DNA from: Thermoleophilaceae bacterium
GTDB taxonomy: Bacteria; Actinomycetota; Thermoleophilia; Solirubrobacterales; Thermoleophilaceae
Reading direction: 5' to 3'
DNA length: 47,546 nucleotides
Assembly (NCBI GenBank): GCA_019683805.1
Contig: JADGHQ010000012.1
Coordinates: 1-47,546 of the forward strand
The notes beneath the pieces were generated by a model. The model had not been told where the DNA came from. It saw only the letters and a program-made list of their open reading frames with translations, and made no database searches. Both the position numbers and the translations under genes were made by a program. The number at the start of each line of letters is the position of its first letter. Within the stretch, counting starts at the first letter, position 1. Below, piece after piece: positions 16,982-23,185 of this stretch.

Positions 16982-16986
16982 CGTGA

Positions 16987-17016
16987 TTGAGCCTAACGCG
17001 CCGCTGTCGCTACCCT
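16987..17016 (+). promoter_or_regulatory. promoter of tRNA-Phe
   Basis: TTGAGC (16987-16992) and TACCCT (17011-17016) are spaced by 18 bases. The start point would be near 17023, seven bases before the mature tRNA. Confidence 0.5.
16990..16995 (-). promoter_or_regulatory. -10 box of the VOC protein gene
   Basis: TAGGCT on the minus strand, 8 bases before the ATG at 16981. It overlaps the -35 region of the tRNA promoter on the other strand. Confidence 0.45.
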
Positions 17017-17029
17017 ACGCAGGCTGCCT

Positions 17030-17102
17030 GGCGAGGTAGCTCAGTTGGTAGAGCACACGACTGAAAATCGTGGTGTCGCCGGTTCGATTCCGGCCCTCGC
17101 CA
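17030..17102 (+). tRNA. tRNA-Phe (anticodon GAA)
   Basis: The full cloverleaf can be drawn. The acceptor arm GGCGAGG (17030-17036) pairs with CCTCGCC (17095-17101). The D arm is GCTC/GAGC, the anticodon arm CACGA/TCGTG with loop CTGAAAA and anticodon GAA at 17063-17065. The variable loop has 5 bases, and the T arm is GCCGG/CCGGC with loop TTCGATT. The discriminator is A at 17102. The CCA end is not encoded and must be added by a nucleotidyltransferase. It is the only RNA gene seen with confidence. Confidence 0.97.
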
Positions 17103-17139
17103 TCTCGGGAGCCGCGCCGTCCGCACCCGCTGTGCCCTG

Positions 17140-17156
17140 AGGCGCCTGGCGCGCCT
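17140..17156 (+). terminator. possible terminator hairpin after tRNA-Phe
   Basis: AGGCGC and GCGCCT form a 6-base stem around CTGGC, 38 bases after the tRNA. No T-run follows, so the call is tentative. Confidence 0.3.
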
Positions 17157-17172
17157 GACGCGCGAGGCCTTT

Positions 17173-17195
17173 CACCCCGCTCTCATTAGCGGGTG
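17173..17195 (+). promoter_or_regulatory. inverted repeat before the two-component operon
   Basis: CACCCCGCT and AGCGGGTG pair with one bulged C around a CTCATT loop, ending 13 bases before the regulator's GTG. It may be an autoregulatory binding site or a hairpin insulating the operon from the tRNA. Confidence 0.4.
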
Positions 17196-17208
17196 TGAAG
17201 ATTGGCTG

Positions 17209-17886
17209 GTGCGGATCCTCGTCGTCGAGGACGATCCGAAGATGGGCGCCCTGATCCGGCGCGGCCTGCGCGAGGAGGGCGCCGCGGCGGACCTCGTCGG
17301 CCGCGGGGAGGACGCGTTGTGGATGGCGGCGGCGACGGAGTACGACGCCGTGGTCCTCGACGTGATGCTTCCCGGCATCGACGGCCTGGAGACGTGCGAG
17401 CGGCTTCGGGCGAGCGGCATCTGGACGCCCGTGCTCCTGCTCACCGCGCGCGACGCCGTCGAGGATCGGATCAGCGGGCTCGACCGCGGCGCGGACGACT
17501 ATCTGACGAAGCCCTTCTCGTTCGGCGAGCTGGTGGCCCGCCTGCGCGCGCTCACGCGCCGGGGAGGAGCTCCCCGCCCCGCGGTGCTGGAGGCGGCGGG
17601 CCTGCGGTTGGATCCGGCCACGCGACGGGTCTGGCGCGGAGAGACGGAGATCGAGCTCTCGCCACGCGAGTTCGCGCTGCTCGAGGCGTTCATGCGGCGT
17701 CCGGGCGAGGCGCTGTCGCGCCTGCACCTGCTCGAGCGGGTATGGGACTACGGTTACGAGAATCGCTCGAACGTGATCGACGTCTACGTGCGCTACCTGC
17801 GCGAGAAGGTGGACCGCCCATTCGGCGCGGCGAGCATCGAAACGGTGCGCGGGTACGGCTACCGGCTGCGCGCGGAGGACGCTTAG
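17209..17886 (+). CDS. OmpR-family response regulator
   Basis: The 225-residue protein has an N-terminal receiver domain with the acidic pair D8/D9, phospho-acceptor D51 (VVLDVMLPG), the switch Thr in LLTARD and Lys in LTKPF. A C-terminal winged helix follows (ELSPREFALLEAFMRRPGE, then SNVIDVYVRYLREKVD, then IETVRGYGYRL). The stimulus is not known. The kinase gene starts at the last base of its stop (TAGTG), so the two are translationally coupled. Confidence 0.93.
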   Translation: MRILVVEDDPKMGALIRRGLREEGAAADLVGRGEDALWMAAATEYDAVVLDVMLPGIDGLETCERLRASGIWTPVLLLTARDAVEDRISGLDRGADDYLTKPFSFGELVARLRALTRRGGAPRPAVLEAAGLRLDPATRRVWRGETEIELSPREFALLEAFMRRPGEALSRLHLLERVWDYGYENRSNVIDVYVRYLREKVDRPFGAASIETVRGYGYRLRAEDA

Positions 17887-19295
17887 TGACGCGGTTCGTT
17901 ACGCCGCTCCCGCTGCGCCTTCGGCTGACGCTCGCTTTTGCGCTCGTGATGGCCGTTGTGCTCGCGTTGACCGGCGTGGCGGTGTACCGGATCTTCCGCG
18001 GCGACCTGAACTCGGCGATCGACGGCTCGTTGAGGACGCGGTCCGATGAGGTGGCCGCGCTCGTGCGCCACGCCGGCCCGGGACTCGACGCGTCGCTGCG
18101 GCAGGTGGGCGGGGAGGGGGACGACTTCGCCCAGGTGCTCGGGACGGACGGAGACGTGCTCGCAGCCACGCCGCAGGTGCGGGGCCTGGAGCTGCTCTCG
18201 GGACCTGCGCTGCGCCGGGCGGCTCACTCGACCGTCGTCCGGGAGCACCCACCGATCGGCAAGCTGGACGGCTCGCTGCGAATGCGCGCGGTTCCCGTGG
18301 CCACCCCGGCGGGCCGCCGGATCGTCCTGGTGGGCACCTCGCTGGGGGAGCGCGACGACTCGTTGCGAACGCTTGCGGCGCTCCTCGCCGGCGGCGGCCT
18401 GGTCGCCCTGGTCCTCTCATCGATTGCGGGTTACGGCGTCGCCGCCGGAGCGCTCGGGCCGGTTGAGGCGATGCGCCGCCGGGCCGCGTCGATCTCGCGG
18501 GCCGAGGCGGGACAGCGCCTGCCGGTGCCGCACTCGAGCGACGAGGTCGCTCGTCTAGGCCTCACGCTCAACGAGATGCTGGACCGGCTCGAGGCGGGGT
18601 TCGCGCGTGAGCGCCGGTTCACCGCCGACGCGAGCCACGAGCTGCGCACGCCCCTCAGCATCCTCAAGGCCGAGCTCGAGCTGGCGCTGCGGCGCGGCCG
18701 CTCCGCCGAGGAGCTGCACGCAGCCCTCGCGTCCGCGGCCGAGGAGACCGATCGGCTGGTGCGGCTCGCCGAGGACCTGCTCGTGATCGCGCGTCTCGAC
18801 GGGCGCGAGCTCCCGATCCGCCACGTGGAGATCGACGCCGCGCGGTTGCTCGGCACGGTGGCCGACCGCTTCTGCGCGCGCGCGAGCCGCGGCGGATCCA
18901 CGCTCCGCGTGGAGGCTGCGGAGGGCATCCGCGTCAGGGGCGACGAGACACGCCTCGAGCAGGCGCTCGGGAACATGCTCGACAACGCGCTTCGCCACGG
19001 CGGGGGCGAGATCCGGCTGGCCGCCGTCGACCACGGCGCCACCGTCGAGCTGCACGTCAGCGACGAGGGCCCCGGCTTCCCTGCGGGCTTCATCGACCGC
19101 GCCTTCGAGCGCTTTGCCCGGGCGGACGGGGCCCGCTCCCGCGGCGGCGCCGGACTCGGGCTCGCGATCGTCGCAGGGATCGCCGAGTCACAGGGCGGAC
19201 GCGCGGCCGCGGTGAACGGCTCAGCGGGTGGCGCGGACGTCTGGCTCGAGCTGCCGGCCGGTCCGCGCCCCACCCGTGCGTCCGTCAGTGCGTGA
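17886..19295 (+). CDS. membrane sensor histidine kinase (HAMP, HisKA, HATPase)
   Basis: The GTG at 17886 gives 469 residues. The order is TM1 (about 12-34), an extracytoplasmic sensor of about 120 residues with no recognised fold, TM2 (about 163-187), HAMP, the HisKA box FTADASHELRTPLS with H251, the N box NMLDNALRHG, DEGPGF and RGGAGLGLAIV. It should phosphorylate the upstream regulator. The last 11 bases overlap the end of the convergent secreted-protein gene. Confidence 0.92.
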   Translation: MTRFVTPLPLRLRLTLAFALVMAVVLALTGVAVYRIFRGDLNSAIDGSLRTRSDEVAALVRHAGPGLDASLRQVGGEGDDFAQVLGTDGDVLAATPQVRGLELLSGPALRRAAHSTVVREHPPIGKLDGSLRMRAVPVATPAGRRIVLVGTSLGERDDSLRTLAALLAGGGLVALVLSSIAGYGVAAGALGPVEAMRRRAASISRAEAGQRLPVPHSSDEVARLGLTLNEMLDRLEAGFARERRFTADASHELRTPLSILKAELELALRRGRSAEELHAALASAAEETDRLVRLAEDLLVIARLDGRELPIRHVEIDAARLLGTVADRFCARASRGGSTLRVEAAEGIRVRGDETRLEQALGNMLDNALRHGGGEIRLAAVDHGATVELHVSDEGPGFPAGFIDRAFERFARADGARSRGGAGLGLAIVAGIAESQGGRAAAVNGSAGGADVWLELPAGPRPTRASVSA

Positions 19296-20040
19296 CGCCG
19301 ACCAGCTTGAACTCCTCGTGGTGTCCCTTGACCACTCGCTCCGCGATCTCGCCTACGCCAGGCGCGTAGTACTTCCGCTCGGTCTGCGGTTCGAGCGGGC
19401 TGCGCTCGCTCGTGACCAGCAGGTGCTTGAAGGTGCCGTACGGCACGGTCAGCCTGCCGCGCAGCTGGAGCACGCGCGCCTGGTCGAGGGCCTTGCCGGG
19501 CGGGTAGTACTCCTGCCTGTAGGCGTCACCTGGGCGCGGGTGCGCCGGCATGATGATCCCGGGCTTGGCGCCGTTGACGCCCGACTTCCACGAGTCGCTG
19601 GCCTTGACGAAGCGGCCGTGCTTGAGCTCGAAGGAGTCCTCGCCCATGTACCAGACGTTGCCCTGCCTGTCCTGCGCATACCAGTCGTCGGTCCGCTCGA
19701 CCGGCCGTCCGTGCTCGGAGACGGTGTCGCGCACGACCGTGCACCGGACGCCGAGGATCCGCTTGGTGCGACGCAGGACGACCTCCTCGTCGGTCTGAGG
19801 TGTCGTCCCCCGGACGCCCTCGAAGTGGAACCTGGTGCCCGGCTTGAACGGCTGGTACCGGTTGTCGATCCTCGCGACGAAGTTCGCCGGGTCGATCTTG
19901 GGCGCGTACCGTCCGTGGATCGGGGCGAGCTCGCCCGGCCGCGGCGATGTCGATCCGCCCGCCGGGCCCCCGGCCACGACGAGCCCCAGCCCCGCCGCCA
20001 CCGCCGCGCCGGACGCAAGTCGTACGAGTCTTCCGGTCAT
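19285..20040 (-). CDS. secreted protein of unknown function
   Basis: The 251-residue protein has an N-terminal signal-like helix (ASGAAVAAGLGLVVAGGPAGG). The mature part is rich in Tyr, Trp and charged residues, for example IDNRYQPFKPGTRFHFEG, DDWYAQDRQGNVWYMGED and VPYGTFKHLLVTSE. The even spread of conserved-looking aromatic residues suggests a beta-rich exported domain. No named family is recognised. GGGAGG lies 6 bases before the ATG. It ends inside the last codons of the kinase gene, and co-occurrence with the two-component pair might mean that it is a target or sensed partner, but this is a guess. Confidence 0.72.
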   Translation of the reverse strand: MTGRLVRLASGAAVAAGLGLVVAGGPAGGSTSPRPGELAPIHGRYAPKIDPANFVARIDNRYQPFKPGTRFHFEGVRGTTPQTDEEVVLRRTKRILGVRCTVVRDTVSEHGRPVERTDDWYAQDRQGNVWYMGEDSFELKHGRFVKASDSWKSGVNGAKPGIIMPAHPRPGDAYRQEYYPPGKALDQARVLQLRGRLTVPYGTFKHLLVTSERSPLEPQTERKYYAPGVGEIAERVVKGHHEEFKLVGVTH

Positions 20041-20200
20041 CTGCTGCCTCCCCTCGGTCGTGGGCTTGCGCCCGTTCTACCGAGTGGCGATGAGAGGACG
20101 ATGAGGGCACTAGCCCTCTCGACGCGGCGCTTGCATCACACCCGACGCTCACTCGGGCTGCGAGCTCCGTGCGCCCAGCGGAACCCGCCGCCGCGCACGC

Positions 20201-20692
20201 TCAGGCGGGGTGCGCCGCCAGCGCCGCGCGCAGCGTCTCCTCGGCCTCGTCGCTGAGTGATGTGCGCAGCACCTCGCCGCCGTGCCTCGAGACCTCGGGC
20301 AGGACCTTGTCCGGGTTGGCGTGCTGGAAGAGCACGAAGAGGGCCGCGTTGCCCGGCTTGAGCTTGTCGCCGAGCTCCTTCATGAAGCGGTCGTCGATGC
20401 CGTAGTCGGCGAGCGACCCGGCGAGGGCGCCCGTGCCTGCGCCTATCGCCATGCCCAGCAGCGGCATCAGGAAGATCAGCCCGATGAGCCCGCCCCACAG
20501 CGCTCCCCCCGCCGCGCCGGCGCGGGCGGGACTGAGGGCCTGGTCCAGCTTGACCTTGCCCTCCTCGTCGCGGGTCACGACCGCGATGTCGTCCAGCTTG
20601 ATCTGGTGCTCGACGGCAAGCGTCCGCAAATCCTCCGCGGCCGCCCGGGCATTCGCCTCGTCGTCGTATGCGATCGCCACGAGTTGGCTCAT
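20201..20692 (-). CDS. DUF1269-family protein
   Basis: The 163-residue protein begins LVAIAYDDEANARAAAEDLR, has VVTRDEEGKVKLDQ, and then a glycine-zipper hydrophobic segment (GGALWGGLIGLIFLMPLLGM, then AIGAGTGALAG). It ends with a soluble part containing DRFMKELGDKLKPGNAALFVL. This matches DUF1269 proteins, which are small, membrane-associated and without proven function. GGAGG lies 5 bases before the ATG. It diverges from the K+ channel gene across 141 bases that contain an inverted repeat. Confidence 0.82.
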   Translation of the reverse strand: MSQLVAIAYDDEANARAAAEDLRTLAVEHQIKLDDIAVVTRDEEGKVKLDQALSPARAGAAGGALWGGLIGLIFLMPLLGMAIGAGTGALAGSLADYGIDDRFMKELGDKLKPGNAALFVLFQHANPDKVLPEVSRHGGEVLRTSLSDEAEETLRAALAAHPA

Positions 20693-20733
20693 AGGTCCTC
20701 CGGTGTCGGTCAGATGGAGCGTCCCGCGCGGAC

Positions 20734-20772
20734 GGGTGACGCGGGATCACCCCCGGCGGGTGATTCCCCCGC
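20734..20772. repeat. alternating GGGTGA/TCACCC half-sites and long hairpin
   Basis: GGGTGA at 20734-20739, TCACCC at 20747-20752 and GGGTGA at 20758-20763 alternate in orientation. ATCACCC/GGGTGAT (20746-20764) forms a perfect 7-base stem, extended by GCGGG/CCCGC with a 3-base bulge. It lies between two divergent membrane-protein genes and could be an operator or a leader hairpin. Confidence 0.45.
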
Positions 20773-20833
20773 GGGTCGCGGATCGCCGCTCGAGGCGATT
20801 CGCCGGCCGCCGCCCCGGGGATCGTCAGGCTGA

Positions 20834-21511
20834 GTGGAGCAGGCCGATTCCCGCGAGCCGTCAGCCGCCGAAAGGTTGGGCCGGTTCCGCTACGGGCTCG
20901 TGTGCGCGGTCACGCTCGGGCTCACCGTGTTCGCGCTGCTCGTGGGGGAGGGACGCGCCGCGCGCGCGGCGGAGGTCGTGCTGGCCGGGCTGACGCTGCT
21001 CGTCTCGCTTGCCACCTCGCGCGGCCCTGCCGGTCGGCGCAGTGCCGGCGCGGCGCTGCTGGCGCTCGCGCTCGCTGCGGGCTGCGCCGCGATCGTCGCC
21101 GCGCGCATCCCGAGCGCAGTCGCGTTCGCGTGCGTCGCGCTGCTCGCGGCCGCCACGGTGGCGACGATCGTGGGCGGCCTGCTGAGGCTCGTGCTCGAGC
21201 GCGGGGTCACCGTGCAGGCCGTGCTCGGCGCGCTCGCCGTCTACCTGCTCGTCGGCCTCGCGTTCGCCTTCCTCGTGGGCACGGTCGCCGCCGCAGTCCA
21301 CGGCCCGTACTTCGCGCAAGGCACCGACGCGACACAGAGCGAGCGGGTCTACTACAGCCTCAGCACGCTCACCACCACGGGATTCGGCGACCTCACGGCC
21401 GGGCTGCGCGGTGGACGCGCGCTGGCGGTGCTCGAGAGCCTCACCGGCCAGCTCTACCTCGTCACGGTGATCGCCCTGCTCATAGGCAACCTGCGGCGGC
21501 CCCCGCGCTGA
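20834..21511 (+). CDS. two-pore-domain-style potassium channel (ion_trans_2)
   Basis: The 225-residue membrane protein has several N-terminal hydrophobic helices, then a C-terminal ion-channel module: helix ALAVYLLVGLAFAFLVGTVA, pore loop VYYSLSTLTTTGFGDLTA with a TTGFGD selectivity filter, and a final helix LTGQLYLVTVIALLIGNL. This is the K+-channel core without an RCK/TrkA regulatory domain. The start is GTG, with a poor ribosome site. The four or so extra N-terminal helices are unusual relative to KcsA but common in actinobacterial homologues. Confidence 0.82.
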   Translation: MEQADSREPSAAERLGRFRYGLVCAVTLGLTVFALLVGEGRAARAAEVVLAGLTLLVSLATSRGPAGRRSAGAALLALALAAGCAAIVAARIPSAVAFACVALLAAATVATIVGGLLRLVLERGVTVQAVLGALAVYLLVGLAFAFLVGTVAAAVHGPYFAQGTDATQSERVYYSLSTLTTTGFGDLTAGLRGGRALAVLESLTGQLYLVTVIALLIGNLRRPPR

Positions 21512-21548
21512 GCCGCCCGCGTCCAAGCCCCCACGCGGCAGCCCGGAC

Positions 21549-21584
21549 GTAGGTTTTCGGGTAGGATTGCCGGTAGACCATGGC
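21549..21584 (+). repeat. three 12-base direct repeats at the Xre-RES promoter
   Basis: GTAGG at 21549, GTAGG at 21561 and GTAGA at 21573 begin units spaced exactly 12 bases apart, the last running over the ATG at 21580. Each is followed by a less conserved 7 bases. The middle unit carries a TAGGAT hexamer (21562-21567). They may be operator sites for antitoxin autoregulation. Confidence 0.4.
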
Positions 21585-21966
21585 AGTTGTCATCGACCCG
21601 GTCGCCGTCGAGGAGGAGGCGGCGCGCCTCGAGATCCGCGTGATCGCGCGCTTTCTCCAGGAGACGCTGGGCCAGCAGCTCACCGCCTACCTCAGCGGCC
21701 TGCGCGACCCGAAGATGGTCGGCCGCTGGGCCGCCGGAAGGGTGGAGCCGCGCGAGCTCGCGAAGATGCGACTGCGCACGGCCTTCCAGGCGGCGCGCAT
21801 GATCGTCGAGGCCTACGGCGAGGAGACGGCGCGCGCCTGGTTCGTCGGCTCGAACACGCGCCTCGACGACGAGGCACCCGCCTGGGTGCTCCGCCATGCC
21901 GACGACCCCGGCGACCTGCGCTTCGTGGTGCCCACCGCGCGCGCCTTCGCGGGGGCGACGGGCTGA
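21580..21966 (+). CDS. Xre/MbcA/ParS-family antitoxin
   Basis: The 128-residue protein has the helical N-terminal part and the C-terminal toxin-binding domain of Xre-MbcA-ParS antitoxins (DUF2384 type), with WFVGSNTRLDDEAPAWVLR followed by DPGDLRFVVPTARAFAG. It should bind and block the RES toxin encoded directly downstream and repress its own promoter, where three 12-base repeats lie. Its stop TGA overlaps the probable toxin start. Confidence 0.82.
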   Translation: MAVVIDPVAVEEEAARLEIRVIARFLQETLGQQLTAYLSGLRDPKMVGRWAAGRVEPRELAKMRLRTAFQAARMIVEAYGEETARAWFVGSNTRLDDEAPAWVLRHADDPGDLRFVVPTARAFAGATG

Positions 21967-22613
21967 GCGAGCCCAGGCGCGCCTGGCGCCTCGGCCGGCG
22001 GGAGGCGCCGCTCGAGTTCGTCCCGCGCCTGTACACGAGCTGGCAGCACCGCTTCGACGATCCGCGGCGGGAGTACCGCACGCTCTACTGCGCCGAGCGC
22101 CCCGACACCTGCCTGCGCGAGGTGCTCGCGGACCTGCGTCCCAACGCCAAGATGCTCGCCGAGCTCGAGTCGGTGTTCGGCCGCGCGCCCGCGATCGAGC
22201 GCTCCGCCGGCCTCGTGACCCGGGCCTGGCGCGAGCACCAGGTGCTGCGGCGCGGCCGGATCGTGGCGAACGGCGAGCTCGCCGACGTGGACGACCTCCG
22301 CCTGCGCCGCCGCCTCGAGCGCCGGCACGCGCGCCTGCTCGCGCGCCACGGCATGGACCACCTCGACATCAGCGAGGTGCGCAGCCGCGCGCGGCCGGTG
22401 ACCCAGGCGGTGTCGCGCTCGCTCTACGAGGACGGCGCGGCGGGCGTTCGCTTTCGCTCCAACCTCGACAACGAGCCCTGCTTCGCGCTATTCGAGGGGC
22501 GCGCGCGCATCGCGGCCGAGCGCGCCGGCCGCGCCACGCTCGTGGAGCTCACGGCGGATCAGCCGCTGCTGCGCGCGGTCTGCGACGAGCTCGGGCTGCG
22601 GATCGAGGAGTAG
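21963..22613 (+). CDS. RES-domain toxin (NAD+-degrading), probable CTG start
   Basis: About 216 residues match the RES fold: PRLYTSWQHRFDDP, the conserved R-Y-E set in YRTLYCAERPDTCLREVL, and AGVRFRSNLDNEPCFALFEG near the C terminus. RES toxins of known Xre-RES pairs deplete NAD+. No ATG, GTG or TTG exists at the needed place in this frame. The best start is CTG at 21963, overlapping the antitoxin stop as CTGA, the geometry seen with ATGA in coupled pairs. The next GTG would remove the core. CTG initiation would keep toxin yield low. Confidence 0.78.
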   Translation: MSEPRRAWRLGRREAPLEFVPRLYTSWQHRFDDPRREYRTLYCAERPDTCLREVLADLRPNAKMLAELESVFGRAPAIERSAGLVTRAWREHQVLRRGRIVANGELADVDDLRLRRRLERRHARLLARHGMDHLDISEVRSRARPVTQAVSRSLYEDGAAGVRFRSNLDNEPCFALFEGRARIAAERAGRATLVELTADQPLLRAVCDELGLRIEE

Positions 22614-22619
22614 CTCGGG

Positions 22620-22662
22620 CTCGGAGTCCGCCGCTCGGTCCAGCTCCGAGTCCGCCACTCGG
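22620..22662 (+). repeat. 19-base direct repeat, 24-base period
   Basis: The unit at 22620-22638 recurs at 22644-22662 with two mismatches in 19. It fills the space between the RES stop and the MarR operator. The purpose is unknown. Confidence 0.55.
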
Positions 22663-22678
22663 GCGTCGCCGGCGAGCC

Positions 22679-22720
22679 GATTTGCTGAGCTAATTACGTG
22701 ATTTGCTAAGGTAATTAGCG
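22679..22720 (+). promoter_or_regulatory. tandem operator and promoter of the MarR-MFS operon
   Basis: Two adjacent 21-base units (22679-22699 and 22700-22720) agree at 16 of 21 positions, and the second ends right at the ATG. Each holds a TTtGCTnAGnTAA dyad-like core, clearer in unit 1. The 21-base period puts the sites on one face of the helix. TAAGGT (22707-22712) is a plausible -10 box 8 bases before the ATG. This is a strikingly AT-rich island in a GC-rich window. Confidence 0.6.
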
Positions 22721-23185
22721 ATGCCAAGCACTTTGACGAGGCCGGGGATCGAGATCGACCGCCGCTACCGGGAGGAGCTGTCCGCCCGGCTCCGGCTCGT
22801 GATCGCGCGCACCGCCCGGCGCCTGCGCCAGGAGGCGGACGGCGGCCTGACGCCGTCGCAAGGCGCCGCCCTGGCCACGCTCGAGCGGGTCGGCCCGCTC
22901 ACTCCGAGCCGGCTCGCCGAGATCGAGCGCGTCCAGCGGCCGACCGCGACCAGGCTGATCGGCAAGCTCGAGGAGAAGGGTCTCGTCACGCGCGCGGCCG
23001 ACCCCGCCGACGGGCGCTCCTGCGTCGTCAGCCTGAGCGCGGAGGGGCGCGCGCTCGTCAAGCGGCTGCGCTCGCGCAAGACCGCCTACCTCGCCAGGCG
23101 CCTCGCGCGCCTCGACGCCGACGAGCTGCGGACGCTCGACCGCGCGGCCGCCATCCTCGAGCGCCTACTGGAGGAGCGCGCTTGA
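22721..23185 (+). CDS. MarR-family transcriptional regulator
   Basis: The 154-residue protein has the winged-helix core of MarR: LTPSQGAALATLERVGPLTP, SRLAEIERVQRPTATRLIGK and the beta-wing ADPADGRSCVVSLSAEGRAL, flanked by dimer helices. The ligand is unknown. It overlaps the efflux gene (TTGA), a classic regulator-pump operon, and two tandem repeats directly before its ATG are the likely autoregulatory operator. Confidence 0.9.
   Translation: MPSTLTRPGIEIDRRYREELSARLRLVIARTARRLRQEADGGLTPSQGAALATLERVGPLTPSRLAEIERVQRPTATRLIGKLEEKGLVTRAADPADGRSCVVSLSAEGRALVKRLRSRKTAYLARRLARLDADELRTLDRAAAILERLLEERA

Noticed and set aside
21580-22613. Natural Xre-RES fusion by frameshift
   Set aside because: The overlap CTGA has no slippery run, and separate proteins are the rule for this family.
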